Shown here: positions 10,490 to 20,644 of the stretch, one piece after another
Position numbering within the stretch: the stretch's first letter is position 1
How the letters are laid out: each line of letters starts with the position of its first letter
NCBI GenBank assembly: GCA_902168185.1
Contig: CABHOV010000046.1
Location: 496,001 to 560,000 of the forward strand
Length of the DNA: 64,000 nt
From: an uncultured Bacteroides sp.
GTDB lineage: Bacteria > Bacteroidota > Bacteroidia > Cytophagales > Cyclobacteriaceae
Direction: 5' to 3'
Notes under the pieces: model-generated
Told to the model about the DNA's origin: nothing
What the model saw: only the letters and a program-made list of their open reading frames with translations
Database searches by the model: none
Translations under genes and position numbers: made by a program

Positions 10490-11059
10490 CTATTTCATTT
10501 GATCAAGTGCAATGTTTAGCTCAAGAACGTTTACAGTTTCTACTCCAAACACATCAAACAACGGCTTATGAGTATATTTATGTAACAGGTTTTTTAGTCT
10601 TTCTTTAGATATACCTCTAATCTTTGCAATCCGGTCTACCTGTATGCGCGCAGCGCCCGGAGAGAGATGAGGATCGAGTCCGCTCCCCGAAGCTGTTACC
10701 AGCTCTGTTGGAATCTGGTCTCTCTTTACAGCAGGATTGTGTACCAGGAAAGTATCTATGCGCGCCTGTACCTGTAGAAGATATTCCGGATTGCCAGGGC
10801 CTTTGTTACTACCGCCAGAACCTGCTGCATTATAGTTTACGGCAGAAGGACGTGACCAGAAATATTTATCGGCTGTAAAGGCCTGTCCTATATTTGCAAA
10901 TCCATACTGCTGCGAGTTGCTACCATAGAATATTATTTCACCTTTGCCTTGGTTCGAAGAAGCTTGCGCAACAGTCCATACGGCTGCCGTATATATACCA
11001 CAAAAGAAAACAAGACAGCAAAGGCTTAACAGTATAGCGGGGAAGATTTGATTTTTCAT
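10490..11059 (-). CDS. kdpC: Potassium-transporting ATPase subunit C
   Basis: This 189-residue protein has one N-terminal transmembrane helix (about 7-30) and a periplasmic domain with KdpC signatures: FWSRPSAVNYN, SGSGLDPHLSP and ARIQVDRIAK. KdpC assembles with KdpA, KdpB and KdpF in the inner membrane and raises K+ affinity of the KdpFABC pump. Length is normal for the family. It starts 5 bases after the kdpB stop, so translation is probably coupled. Confidence 0.96.
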   Translation of the reverse strand: MKNQIFPAILLSLCCLVFFCGIYTAAVWTVAQASSNQGKGEIIFYGSNSQQYGFANIGQAFTADKYFWSRPSAVNYNAAGSGGSNKGPGNPEYLLQVQARIDTFLVHNPAVKRDQIPTELVTASGSGLDPHLSPGAARIQVDRIAKIRGISKERLKNLLHKYTHKPLFDVFGVETVNVLELNIALDQMK

Positions 11060-11064
11060 GTTCG

Positions 11065-13131
11065 TTAGAGGATCGTTGATATCAATACATCAATAAGTTT
11101 TATTCCCAGGAAGGGGACTATAATTCCACCCAATCCGTAGATGAGGAGATTTCTGCGAAGCAATGCCGCGGCTCCTATGGGTTTGTACGATACACCACGT
11201 AACGCAAGCGGTATCAGCAATGGAATAATAATAGCGTTGAAAATTATCGCTGAAAGAATTGCACTCTGAGGACTGTTCAACCGCATGATGTTCATGCTCT
11301 GCAACGCTGGTATAGAGGTAATAAAGAGTGCAGGTACTATGGCAAAATATTTTGCGACATCATTTGCTATACTAAAGGTGGTGAGTGTTCCGCGCGTCAT
11401 CAGCAACTGTTTGCCGATCTCTACTACCTCAATAAGTTTGGTAGGATCATTATCAAGGTCAACCATATTACCTGCCTCCTTGGCAGCTGCTGTACCACTG
11501 TTCATAGCTACACCTACATCCGCTTGCGCCAGTGCCGGAGCATCGTTGGTTCCATCGCCCATCATTGCCACGAGCTTTCCACTTGCCTGCTCCTTTTTTA
11601 TATACTCCATTTTGTCTTCAGGCTTGGCTTCTGCTATAAAATCGTCTACGCCTGCTTTTTCTGCTATATATTTAGCGGTTAACGGATTATCGCCCGTTAC
11701 CATAACGGTCTTCACTCCCATCTTGCGCAAGCGTTCGAATCGCTCACGAATACCCGGCTTGACTATATCTTGTAATTCAATTGCACCTGCAACTTTATTA
11801 TTTTGAGACACCACGAGTGGCGTACCGCCATTGGATGAAATCTTCTCCACTATATTCCTTATATCCGCAGGAAAAGTATTGTTCGCTTTCTCAACCAATT
11901 TCTTGATTGCGTCGTAAGCACCTTTGCGAATGCTGCGGTCTTCCAGATCTATACCTGAAGTACGCGTCTCTGCAGAAAATTTTATAATGCGCGATTGCGG
12001 CAGCCCTAACGTCAGATCAGCAGTACTTCCCAACGTGGCCGGATGGCGGAATCCTCTAATGGCGGCAAGCTCAATGATCGATTTACCTTCCGGGGTTTCA
12101 TCGGCCAGTGAAGCAATGGTGGCACATTCAATCAGGTCATCTTCAGATATACCTTCTGCAGGATAGAAGTTTGTTGCCTTGCGATTACCAATGGTTATCG
12201 TTCCAGTCTTGTCCAGTAAAATGGTATCAAGATCACCAGCAGTCTCTACGGCTTTACCGGATTTTGTAATCACATTTGCGCGTAGCGCACGATCCATACC
12301 TGCTATACCTATAGCGGAGAGCAACCCGCCTATAGTAGTTGGAATCAGGCAAACAAACAGCGATATAAATGCCGCTATCGTAATGGGAGTATTCGCATAC
12401 AGTGAAAAAGGCTGCAGGGTTAAACACACGATAATGAAGATGAGCGTAAAGCCTGCCAGTAAAATTGTCAATGCTGTTTCGTTGGGTGTCTTTTGGCGTG
12501 ACGCATTTTCTACCAAAGAGATCATCTTATCAAGAAAGCTCTCGCCAGGCTTAGATGTTACAATTACTTTAATACGATCGGACAATACTTTTGTACCTCC
12601 GGTCACTGAAGATTTATCTCCACCGGATTCGCGAATGACTGGTGCTGATTCTCCTGTGATCGCGCTCTCATCAATAGTTGCTATACCTTCTATAATCTCG
12701 CCATCGGCAGGTATAGTATCACCAACCTCACAAATGAACACATCACCTTTTTTCAACTGACTGGATGATCGTGTGGTGATGATACCATTATTGTCAATAA
12801 CCTTCGCGGGCGTTTCTTCACGTGTCTTGCGAAGTGAGTCAGCCTGGGCCTTACCGCGTACTTCCGCTATAGCCTCAGCAAAATTTGCGAACAGTACGGT
12901 GAGCAGCAGAATTAAAAAGATCGTAAAGTTATAAGCAAAACTACCTTGTGAATTCTCGCCGGCAAGCACCCAGATGCAAACCACCAGCATTACCGCTGTC
13001 CCAATTTCCACAGTGAACATCACTGGGTTCTTAACTAAAATTCGTGGATTCAATTTTATGATCGACTGCTTCAACGCTTCGTTTACAAGCGCTCTCTGAA
13101 ACAGTGGTGTCTTTCTTTCTCGTGGAGACAT
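11065..13131 (-). CDS. kdpB: Potassium-transporting ATPase ATP-binding subunit B
   Basis: This 688-residue P-type ATPase subunit hydrolyses ATP to drive K+ uptake through KdpA. Visible motifs are the actuator TGES (AITGESAPV, about residue 160), the phosphorylation site [11 protein letters not shown] (Asp near 305), TGDNPLTA and the hinge [10 protein letters not shown] (about 527). The C-terminal helices include the conserved [10 protein letters not shown] and [11 protein letters not shown] stretches. Length matches KdpB. It starts 27 bases after the kdpA stop. Confidence 0.97.
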   Translation of the reverse strand: MSPRERKTPLFQRALVNEALKQSIIKLNPRILVKNPVMFTVEIGTAVMLVVCIWVLAGENSQGSFAYNFTIFLILLLTVLFANFAEAIAEVRGKAQADSLRKTREETPAKVIDNNGIITTRSSSQLKKGDVFICEVGDTIPADGEIIEGIATIDESAITGESAPVIRESGGDKSSVTGGTKVLSDRIKVIVTSKPGESFLDKMISLVENASRQKTPNETALTILLAGFTLIFIIVCLTLQPFSLYANTPITIAAFISLFVCLIPTTIGGLLSAIGIAGMDRALRANVITKSGKAVETAGDLDTILLDKTGTITIGNRKATNFYPAEGISEDDLIECATIASLADETPEGKSIIELAAIRGFRHPATLGSTADLTLGLPQSRIIKFSAETRTSGIDLEDRSIRKGAYDAIKKLVEKANNTFPADIRNIVEKISSNGGTPLVVSQNNKVAGAIELQDIVKPGIRERFERLRKMGVKTVMVTGDNPLTAKYIAEKAGVDDFIAEAKPEDKMEYIKKEQASGKLVAMMGDGTNDAPALAQADVGVAMNSGTAAAKEAGNMVDLDNDPTKLIEVVEIGKQLLMTRGTLTTFSIANDVAKYFAIVPALFITSIPALQSMNIMRLNSPQSAILSAIIFNAIIIPLLIPLALRGVSYKPIGAAALLRRNLLIYGLGGIIVPFLGIKLIDVLISTIL

Positions 13132-13158
13132 ATATATATAGTATTTTTTATTGTGTGA

Positions 13159-14853
13159 TCAGGCGATGCTGAAATATTCAGCAATCGGTCCAAGGGCCAG
13201 CGCTGTAAAGAATGACAAGGCTACAAGAATGGCGATGACAGCGAGCACCATTACGCCAAACGTTGCAGTATCAGCTTTAAGGGTACCTGCACTTTCCGGT
13301 ATATATTTCTTTTCAGCGAGGATTCCGGCAATTGCTATAGGGCCAATGATGGGAATGAAACGCGCGAGTAGCATAATGATGCCACAGGATATATTCCACC
13401 AGGGTGTGTTGTCACCCAGTCCTTCAAAGCCACTTCCATTGTTAGCCGAAGCGGAAGTATATTCGTATAGCATTTCTGAAAATCCGTGATAACCTGGATT
13501 ATTCAACCATGCATAGTCGGGATGCAGATATATCAAGTAGGAAGACATTGCCGTGCCTCCAAGAATGAGAAAAGGATGAAGCAGAAATACGAGCATCGCG
13601 ATCTTCATTTCACGCACTTCAATTTTCTTTCCTAGAAACTCCGGTGTTCGTCCTACCATCAACCCGGAAATAAATACAGCGATAATAATGAAGATGTAAA
13701 AATTTAGAAGCCCGACACCTTTACCTCCGTAAAAAGCATTGATCTGCATCCCCAACATAGTAAACATACCAGAGAGTGGCGTAAGACTATCGTGCATAGA
13801 ATTTACCGAACCGTTCGAAGTACAGGTGGTAAGTATAGCCCACAACGCAGAGGCTGCACTACCAAAGCGCACTTCCTTCCCTTCCATGCTACCAGTAGTC
13901 TGATCAATGCCCATGCGGGATATAGCCGGGTTACCATTCATCTCAAGGTATATAGTTGGAATCAGGCATACCAGGAACCCAACGGTCATCACAGCAAAAA
14001 TCATCCACGCAAGTTTTTTACGCTTGAGATAATAACCGAGAGCAAACACCAACGCGATTGAGATGAGCGGAATTGTAATGGTCTCAACAGAATTCGTAAT
14101 GAAGTCGGGATTCTCCAAGGGATGCGCGGAGTTTACGCCAAAGTATCCACCACCATTTGTACCTACTTGTTTTATAGCGATCATGGCAGCAGCAGGTCCG
14201 CGCGATACCTGGACGGTCTCACCTTGTAATGAAGTGATCGTATCCTTTCCTTCGAAGGTCATCGGTGTACCACTGAATACAAGTATAACTGCCACTATAA
14301 ATGATATCGGTAATAAAATACGAGTACAGGATTTCAGAAAGTACTCGTAGAAGTTACCAAGCTTATCACTGGTACGTTCGCGAAGCGCGCTGAACAAAAC
14401 AGCCGCGACTGCCATTCCTGCGCCTGCACTCACGAATTGATAAAACATCAACGTTAACTGTCCAAAATACGAGAGCGCTGACTCGCCTGAATAATGCTGC
14501 AGGTTTGTATTGGTAATGAAACTTATGGTTGTGTTAAATGCAAGGTCAGGTGACATCGAGGCATTGCCATCCGGGTTTAGTGGAAGCCGTCCCTGGTTCA
14601 TCAACACCAACATTCCCAGGAAAAACCATACTATATTTATAGTGAGCAGTGCAACAAGATGTTGCTTCCAGGTCATTTGCTGTGCACTGTCGATGCGACT
14701 GAACTTGTAAAATAATTTTTCAATGGGATTGAAAACAACATCCAGGAATGTGCTTTCACCGGCATAAACCCGGGCTATATATTTACCCAGTGGTATAGCC
14801 AATGCAAGTGTAACCAGGAGGATAAGGATAACACTGATAACTTCAGTATTCAT
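13159..14853 (-). CDS. kdpA: Potassium-transporting ATPase subunit A (K+ channel subunit)
   Basis: This 564-residue polytopic membrane protein is the K+-selective subunit of KdpFABC. The four selectivity-filter loops of the family can be picked out: TNTNLQHYSGE, VGTNGGGYFG, TCTSNGSVNSM and SANNGSGFEGL. The conserved MFVGRTPE-like loop appears as LMVGRTPEFLGKKIE. Length is usual. It lies directly after kdpF (2-base gap). Confidence 0.97.
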   Translation of the reverse strand: MNTEVISVILILLVTLALAIPLGKYIARVYAGESTFLDVVFNPIEKLFYKFSRIDSAQQMTWKQHLVALLTINIVWFFLGMLVLMNQGRLPLNPDGNASMSPDLAFNTTISFITNTNLQHYSGESALSYFGQLTLMFYQFVSAGAGMAVAAVLFSALRERTSDKLGNFYEYFLKSCTRILLPISFIVAVILVFSGTPMTFEGKDTITSLQGETVQVSRGPAAAMIAIKQVGTNGGGYFGVNSAHPLENPDFITNSVETITIPLISIALVFALGYYLKRKKLAWMIFAVMTVGFLVCLIPTIYLEMNGNPAISRMGIDQTTGSMEGKEVRFGSAASALWAILTTCTSNGSVNSMHDSLTPLSGMFTMLGMQINAFYGGKGVGLLNFYIFIIIAVFISGLMVGRTPEFLGKKIEVREMKIAMLVFLLHPFLILGGTAMSSYLIYLHPDYAWLNNPGYHGFSEMLYEYTSASANNGSGFEGLGDNTPWWNISCGIIMLLARFIPIIGPIAIAGILAEKKYIPESAGTLKADTATFGVMVLAVIAILVALSFFTALALGPIAEYFSIA

Positions 14854-14855
14854 AG

Positions 14856-14933
14856 TTAGAATTTTTCAGGTTTGACGAGTACATATAGCAGGTATATAAA
14901 CACTGCCATGGAAAGAATGAGGAGTACAATCAT
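14856..14933 (-). CDS. kdpF: KdpF small membrane subunit
   Basis: This 25-codon gene directly before kdpA encodes one hydrophobic helix (starts MIVLLILSMAVF, ends VLVKPEKF). Length, the pattern of one helix followed by a short polar tail ending in a KP/NAE-x-F-like motif, and position are those of KdpF. KdpF stabilises the KdpABC complex in the lipid phase. It is too short for most gene finders. The upstream small ORF ends 5 bases before its ATG. Confidence 0.85.
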   Translation of the reverse strand: MIVLLILSMAVFIYLLYVLVKPEKF

Positions 14934-14938
14934 ATAGG

Positions 14939-15064
14939 TCAGATGTTTTCGAAGTATTCAATGGCTTTAAAGAATAGCGCGAAGCATACCAGCCCTGCGG
15001 CAGTAAGAATGCATGTAATCATAGATATAGCTTTGTTGTCGATAGATGGATCATGGCTTTGCAT
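14939..15064 (-). CDS. Small single-helix membrane protein at the head of the kdp operon
   Basis: A 41-residue ORF starts MQSHDPSIDNKA, has one hydrophobic stretch (about residues 14-33, including ITCILTAAGLVC) and ends AIEYFENI. It is the first frame of the apparent kdp transcript and ends 5 bases before the kdpF start. That tight packing and the membrane-like composition argue that it is translated. I do not recognise its family. It may be an accessory subunit or regulator of the Kdp pump; this is inference from position only. Confidence 0.55.
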   Translation of the reverse strand: MQSHDPSIDNKAISMITCILTAAGLVCFALFFKAIEYFENI

Positions 15065-15143
15065 GTTTACACCACCCTCGACAAGTCCTATGCCCTTTTA
15101 GCAACAGCGCTTTGAATCAGCGACTTACGGTATTGGCGCATAA

Positions 15144-15172
15144 AAATACCCTTCGGAATCCGAAGGGTATTT
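15144..15172 (-). terminator. Intrinsic terminator between the sigma-54 activator and the kdp operon
   Basis: A strong stem (ATACCCTTCG/CGAAGGGTAT, 15146-15155 with 15161-15170) is followed on the minus strand by TTTTTA. It ends the activator transcript, so the kdp genes need their own promoter in the 80 bases before 15064. Confidence 0.85.
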
Positions 15173-15206
15173 CAAAAACGGAAAGACTGAAATATAATGT
15201 TTTAGG

Positions 15207-16547
15207 TTACGAAAGATTATAGTCCTTGATCTTCTGGTACAGTGTAGTTAACCCGATGCCTAGCAATTTTGCAGTTTGAGTTTTGTTCCCTTTCGTATAG
15301 GCGAGTATTTTTTGAATATGTCTCTTTTCCGCGGAAGCGAGATCAAAGCTTCCGTCTGTCAAAGTATCATCATGTAAGTTGAAGTCATACGGCAGTATAT
15401 CTGCTTCCAATACAGGCTGGTCATTGAGGATCACACATCGTTCTATTATATTTTTCAATTCACGGATGTTTCCCTTCCAGGCGTGTTGCTGCAATGCATT
15501 TAAGAATGCTGGCGACATTACTGCAACAGATTTGTTAGTCTTATGTGCAAATTGATTGATGAAGTAGTCCGCCAGTATCTTTATATCATCCTTGCGTTCG
15601 CGTAGCGATGGAAGTGAGACTGCAAATACGGAGAGCCTGTAGAAAAGGTCCTGTCTAAAATTTCCAGCTTCCGATTCTTTCTCCAGGTTGCGATTGGTGG
15701 CTGCTATAAATCGTACATTCACCTGTCGTATTTTGCTCTCGCCTACGCGATAGAATTCTCCACTCTCTAACACGCGAAGTAATTTTGCCTGGAGATCTAT
15801 ATTCATTTCGCCGATCTCATCGAGGAACAATGTACCTTCATTCGCTTCTTCGAGATAGCCCTTCTTTGATTTTGTAGCACCTGTGAAAGCGCCTTCTGCA
15901 TGCCCGAACAATTCACTCTCAAGAAGATCTTTTGGAAACGCACTGCAGTTAACCGCTATAAATGGTTTTGTCTTACGCGGACTTTCATAATGTATAGCCT
16001 GCGCAAATACTTCCTTGCCGGTGCCCGTCTCGCCCAGTAGCAATACCGTTGTACTCGTTGCAGCAACCTTCCTGGCCAGTGCAACACGCTCAAGCAGCAT
16101 TTTGTTTCCTCCTAATATATTTTCAAAACCAAAACGATTTTGCAGTTTGGATTCAAGTATATATATCTTCTGCTGTAATAATGCTTTCTCAGATGCCTTG
16201 CTTAACAACGGTAGTATCTTTTCCTGATGCTCACCTTTTGTAAGATAATCAAACGCACCATTCTTGATCGCCTTTACGCCATCCTGTATTGTACCATAAG
16301 CTGTTAGCACAATAATCTCGATAGCAGGATACTCTTGTTTAATCCGGCTCACCAGATCGACTCCATTACCATCGGGAAGCTTAACATCCGATACTACAAT
16401 GTGGACATTCTCTCTGGCTAATAATCGCATGCCTTCCTGTATGGTGGCAGCCTGGTATACGCGATGACCTTCGAGCTCGATAACGCGGGCCAGGAGCTTC
16501 CGAAGATTTTCTTCGTCATCGATTATGAGAATGTTAGTGTTGTTCAA
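15207..16547 (-). CDS. Sigma-54-dependent response regulator (NtrC/AtoC type)
   Basis: This 446-residue regulator has a receiver domain (acidic pair DD at 10-11, phosphoacceptor Asp54 in VVSDVKLPDG), an AAA+ domain with Walker A GETGTGKE, the sigma-54 contact loop GAFTGA and FLDEIGEM, and a C-terminal Fis-type helix-turn-helix (KTQTAKLLGIGLTTLYQK). It activates sigma-54 RNA polymerase when phosphorylated. It stands where KdpE would normally be, upstream of a kdp operon that has a kinase but no OmpR-type regulator, so it is the likely output of that kinase. A terminator separates it from kdp. I found no convincing sigma-54 promoter in the short gap before the kdp genes, so its targets are not proven. 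Confidence 0.92.
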   Translation of the reverse strand: MNNTNILIIDDEENLRKLLARVIELEGHRVYQAATIQEGMRLLARENVHIVVSDVKLPDGNGVDLVSRIKQEYPAIEIIVLTAYGTIQDGVKAIKNGAFDYLTKGEHQEKILPLLSKASEKALLQQKIYILESKLQNRFGFENILGGNKMLLERVALARKVAATSTTVLLLGETGTGKEVFAQAIHYESPRKTKPFIAVNCSAFPKDLLESELFGHAEGAFTGATKSKKGYLEEANEGTLFLDEIGEMNIDLQAKLLRVLESGEFYRVGESKIRQVNVRFIAATNRNLEKESEAGNFRQDLFYRLSVFAVSLPSLRERKDDIKILADYFINQFAHKTNKSVAVMSPAFLNALQQHAWKGNIRELKNIIERCVILNDQPVLEADILPYDFNLHDDTLTDGSFDLASAEKRHIQKILAYTKGNKTQTAKLLGIGLTTLYQKIKDYNLS

Positions 16548-16606
16548 AATACAGTCGTATTTTTCAAGTGTTATGGTATCTGATGTAGTATAATTTTATA
16601 CATGTC

Positions 16607-17998
16607 TCACTCAACATCAGTCCTGAAAGGAGATGCCGGCAAGCCATCAGCATTTTGCAAATTAACAATCGGTACATTTTCCCAGCCATAACGAACCGCC
16701 ACAGGCTTAGCGATACTTTTACTGGAGACTATTACAGATTTACCCTTGATAACTGCTTGCGCAGCGACAAATTTTTTATCCTGCCCTGCTATTGTAAATC
16801 CTGTAAGTGCATTTTTATCACTGGTTACAAGTCCTCGCCCTGTATGACTAAAGTGCAAAATGACTTTATTGCCTTTTATAGTGAAGGATTGATAGGTTGG
16901 TCCCGCATATTCCACGGAGTGCCCATACGCCAATCCACGAGCCGCTAATGAAAGCCTCTCCCCGACCGGTTGCTTGTGTGAAGGATGTATATCATTCGCA
17001 TCGCCGCAATCAGTGGTTACAATCAAGGTAGTTTGCTTTACGTTTTGCGTTACCAGGAATTGCGCTTCACGGATCTCGGGGCGCATGTCTTTGAATGGAG
17101 CGATTTGCACTATGAGAAACGGAAGATCACCTTGTCCAAAATCATCACGCCAGTTTTTAACCATGTTCGGCAATATAGTCTGATATTCTTTCGCGCGATC
17201 ATTGTTCGCTTCACCCTGATACCACACTACGCCTTTTATTGCATACGGTATCAATGGGAAGATCATTCCATTGTAGAGTCCGCTCATTACTTTACCTGCC
17301 GGTCTATATCCCTCTATGCGATCATAATTCTTTACGAGCTCGGCCAGTGCAGGATTTCCTTCCAGCGCCTCGCGACTGGTCCAGTCTTCTGCAGGCGTAC
17401 CTCCGAAGGCAGAGAATAATATACCGATCGGTACGTTTATACTGGCATGCAAATTCCTGGCAAAAAAATAACCAACTGCAGAAAAGTCAGAGACTGTCTG
17501 AGGCGAACATACCTTCCACTGGCTGTTTACATCCTGAATCTTATCGGCAGAATATTTCAAAGGCACATAGTATTCCCGAATGAGCGGATAGTTCGCGGCA
17601 TCTCTTTCTTTCTCCCAATTCGTAATGAGCGGCTGCGGTGGACGCGGCCCTAACTGACGCTCCATGTTCGACTGACCACTACACAACCATACTTCCCCTA
17701 CAAGTATATCACGAACGGTAACGGTATCATGACCCATGATCGTCATCACCGAAGGCGTAGTAATATAGGGTAACGGCTGAAGTCTTACAGTCCACTTGCC
17801 CTGTATAGTCTTTGCAGAAACAACCTGACCATTGAATTGAACTGTTACTACCTCGCCGTCTTCTGCGGTTCCCCATACGGGCACGACAACACCTTTTTGT
17901 AAAACAACATGATCACTGAAAAGACTACCTGGCCTTACGTTCGCTATACCCAATTGCAACTGCAAAAGCAAAACGAGTGTTGAAATAGCTACCTTCAT
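16607..17998 (-). CDS. Sialate O-acetylesterase-family carbohydrate esterase
   Basis: This 463-residue exported protein has a short signal peptide (about residues 1-19). The family's opening beta domain (SLFSDHVVLQKG, VPVWGTAEDGE) is followed by an SGNH-type esterase core with the nucleophile in WLCSGQSNME and the conserved GVVWYQGEAN and DIHPSHKQPVGERL (His of the triad). Such enzymes remove O-acetyl groups from sialic acid or from plant-glycan sugars. The next gene on the strand encodes a GH95 fucosidase, so acetylated hemicellulose or pectin side chains are more likely substrates than sialic acid. Length is a little short for the family. The fucosidase stop lies 26 bases upstream, suggesting one transcript. 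Confidence 0.88.
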   Translation of the reverse strand: MKVAISTLVLLLQLQLGIANVRPGSLFSDHVVLQKGVVVPVWGTAEDGEVVTVQFNGQVVSAKTIQGKWTVRLQPLPYITTPSVMTIMGHDTVTVRDILVGEVWLCSGQSNMERQLGPRPPQPLITNWEKERDAANYPLIREYYVPLKYSADKIQDVNSQWKVCSPQTVSDFSAVGYFFARNLHASINVPIGILFSAFGGTPAEDWTSREALEGNPALAELVKNYDRIEGYRPAGKVMSGLYNGMIFPLIPYAIKGVVWYQGEANNDRAKEYQTILPNMVKNWRDDFGQGDLPFLIVQIAPFKDMRPEIREAQFLVTQNVKQTTLIVTTDCGDANDIHPSHKQPVGERLSLAARGLAYGHSVEYAGPTYQSFTIKGNKVILHFSHTGRGLVTSDKNALTGFTIAGQDKKFVAAQAVIKGKSVIVSSKSIAKPVAVRYGWENVPIVNLQNADGLPASPFRTDVE

Positions 17999-18024
17999 GA
18001 TATACCCAGTTATAAATATATACT

Positions 18025-20454
18025 CTATTGAAAACGTATCGTTGTTGCTTCTCCTTTTTTGAGAGTAATATTGAAAAAATCTCCTGACGTCTGAACCAGA
18101 ATATATTTACCCTTCTGAAGCACTTCAGCTTTTGAAACCTGTGCTGGCATCTTAATAGTAATTTTTGTATCCGCTACGGCATATATATCTACCTGGCTTA
18201 CGATCATGTTATGCCATGCGGCAGATACTTCCGCTCCGGGCACACACCATCTGGAAAAGCTACCATCTTTCCACAATGAAGGTGTTGCGGGTAAAAATTC
18301 AACATAGCCATTATGACTTTGCAGAAGCATTTCGGATATCCCAGCAGTTGTACCAAAGTTACCGTCAATCTGAAATGGCGGATGCGCACAGAATAAATTA
18401 CTATAGGTACCGCCTCCAGTATGCATATCGAAGCCTTGTACATTTGTAGGCCGGAAAAAACGTTGCAAGGTTTTATAGGCACGTTCACCATCATGCAATC
18501 TTGCCCACAAATTTATCTTCCACGCAAGTGACCACCCAGTGCCTTGGTCGCCTCTCTTTTCAAGACTCGCGCGTGCAGCCTTTGCCAAGTCTGGAGTTTT
18601 CTCAGGTGTAATCTCATTGCCGGGATATAGTGCCCACAAGTGTGATACATGCCGGTGCTCCGGATCTGGTTCGGTATACTCTTGCAGCCACTCCATTAAA
18701 CGCCCGTCTTTACCAATTTGATTCGGAGGAAGTCTTTGAATCGCTTCTTGTAATTTTTTCCGTAAAGCTTCATCTGTATTTAGCTCGCCCGATGCTTGTA
18801 TCACATAGCCAAACAATGCGCGGATGAGTTGGTTATCCATCGTTGGTGCTACGCATACATTTGCCATTTTCCCTGGGGGAAGAATGAAAGTATTCTCCGG
18901 TGAGTTGGAAGGTGCTGTTACAAGCCAACCGGTAGCCGGATCTTTTATCAATGTAGCCAGGTAAAAATCTGCGGAACCTTTCAGGATGGTATAGATCTTC
19001 GATAAATAGGTTTTATCCTGAGTATATATATAGTGTGTCCATAACATTTGACAAAGCCATGCGGAGCCAGTGTTGAATGATCCCCAGGACGGATGTTCAC
19101 CCGGAGAAGTATAGCCCCATACATTTGTGATCACGTGTGCTACCCAACCTTCTGCATCGTAATATACCTTCGCTGTTTTCGTACCGGGTTCTACCATATT
19201 TGCCACAAGCGAATAGAAAGGCTCATTCAGCATGGGCAGGTTGGTTACGTTCAGCGGCCAGTGATTCATCTGTATATTAATGTTGAGATGATAGTCTCCG
19301 TTCCAGGGAGTGTTGATCGAATTGGCCCACAAGCCCTGAAGATTCGGAGGAAGCAGCCCCGGACGTGTACTACAAATCAAAAGATACCTGCCAAACTGAT
19401 AATATAGTGCCGCCAAGCCAGGGTCATTCGAATCAGCAGCAAATGCCACGAGACGCTTATCGGTTGGTAGTGATTTTTTATCGTCATTTCCCAGTGAAAG
19501 TTTCGCGCGGTTGAAAAGCTGCTGATACTTCTGTACATGAACATGTTTCGCTGCACTATATTTCTGATGCATAGCCGAAGTCAGATTTTTCGCAGATTGA
19601 TTCTTAAAATCCGGATTCCGGTAGTCGGTAGAAGCAGCGAGATATATAGTTACTGCATTCGCATCTTTCACTTGCAATGCCCCCTTACCTGCAGTAAGTT
19701 TTCCTCCTTCTGATTTTATTCTGATGCGCGTGATATACTGCATTCCCTTTCCATTGGTACCATTCTCAAGCTGTCCGGTCATTTGAAGTTCATCCCCCTC
19801 CACGGCTGTTTTAAATTGCTCGGGACGATCAATCGACAGCGCTATATTTATCTTTTTTAGTTTATCGGCAGTAAGCCGGATGATCAGAACATCGGTATCA
19901 AAACTTGTAAAGTATTCACGGGTATATACCGTACCGGCTAAAGTATAGGAAGTTCTGGCAATAGCTTCCTCCAGCGAAAGTTCACGCATATACTTTAATG
20001 GCTTCGCGGATGCAGTATCAACACCATAATTATAATCGAGGTGTAAATTACCGAGTACTTCATATGATCCATACGGCACCTTCGCACCATTCCCTTGTCC
20101 AGAACCAGCACCCTTACAAACAAACGACTTATACATCAAGTCCTGTGCTTCATCATTTTTACCTTCAAATAACAACTGACGTATAGCGGGGAGATGTTTA
20201 GCAGCTTCCGGAGAATCTGCATCCTGTTTGCCTCCCGACCAGAGTGTAATATCATTCAACGTTATATTCTCCTTCAATACCCCACCATCAGGCATTGCTC
20301 CCAGCCTGCCATTACCAAGCGCTACACATTCTTCCCAGCGCGATGCTGGTTGCTCATACCACAAGCGAAGCGGTTGCTGCTGTGCATGCGATAAAAGTGG
20401 TGAAAAAGAAAACAAGAAGGAGACTAGAAAAAGAATCCGAAAAAATCTGTTCAT
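18025..20454 (-). CDS. GH95 family alpha-L-fucosidase (or alpha-L-galactosidase)
   Basis: This 809-residue protein has a clear signal peptide (about 1-24, ending SHAQ). The N-terminal beta domain (LWYEQPASRWEECVALGNGR; LNDITLWSGG) and the (alpha/alpha)6 barrel carry the GH95 hallmarks NLQGLWANS, WNGDYHLNINIQMNHWP, a SPENTF glutamate and FQIDGNFG aspartate. GH95 enzymes invert alpha-1,2-linked fucose, or alpha-L-galactose in some plant xyloglucans. It is first in a two-gene cluster with the acetylesterase. No SusC/SusD pair is present in the window, so import must be encoded elsewhere. Confidence 0.92.
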   Translation of the reverse strand: MNRFFRILFLVSFLFSFSPLLSHAQQQPLRLWYEQPASRWEECVALGNGRLGAMPDGGVLKENITLNDITLWSGGKQDADSPEAAKHLPAIRQLLFEGKNDEAQDLMYKSFVCKGAGSGQGNGAKVPYGSYEVLGNLHLDYNYGVDTASAKPLKYMRELSLEEAIARTSYTLAGTVYTREYFTSFDTDVLIIRLTADKLKKINIALSIDRPEQFKTAVEGDELQMTGQLENGTNGKGMQYITRIRIKSEGGKLTAGKGALQVKDANAVTIYLAASTDYRNPDFKNQSAKNLTSAMHQKYSAAKHVHVQKYQQLFNRAKLSLGNDDKKSLPTDKRLVAFAADSNDPGLAALYYQFGRYLLICSTRPGLLPPNLQGLWANSINTPWNGDYHLNINIQMNHWPLNVTNLPMLNEPFYSLVANMVEPGTKTAKVYYDAEGWVAHVITNVWGYTSPGEHPSWGSFNTGSAWLCQMLWTHYIYTQDKTYLSKIYTILKGSADFYLATLIKDPATGWLVTAPSNSPENTFILPPGKMANVCVAPTMDNQLIRALFGYVIQASGELNTDEALRKKLQEAIQRLPPNQIGKDGRLMEWLQEYTEPDPEHRHVSHLWALYPGNEITPEKTPDLAKAARASLEKRGDQGTGWSLAWKINLWARLHDGERAYKTLQRFFRPTNVQGFDMHTGGGTYSNLFCAHPPFQIDGNFGTTAGISEMLLQSHNGYVEFLPATPSLWKDGSFSRWCVPGAEVSAAWHNMIVSQVDIYAVADTKITIKMPAQVSKAEVLQKGKYILVQTSGDFFNITLKKGEATTIRFQ

Positions 20455-20644
20455 AGAAGCGTACGCGATAAAAATTATACTCCGCTTTGCACGTTTTCGT
20501 TGCTATATCAAAACATCCTGTATAGTCAGTTTACAAAGCGACCTAAAACTAAGTAATAAGTATGGGTATAAAATTGATGACGTAAATTTTTTATCAACGA
20601 TTCATAAAGAATAATACTAATATCGCGCGACAAGGATCGGTGTC

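Noticed and set aside
12179-12760. 193-residue open frame on the plus strand
   Set aside because: It is antisense to the conserved kdpB core and has no recognisable motif.
15065-15143. Possible sigma-54 (-24/-12) promoter before the kdp operon
   Set aside because: The minus strand has TTGCT, but the matching GG dinucleotide at the right distance upstream is missing.
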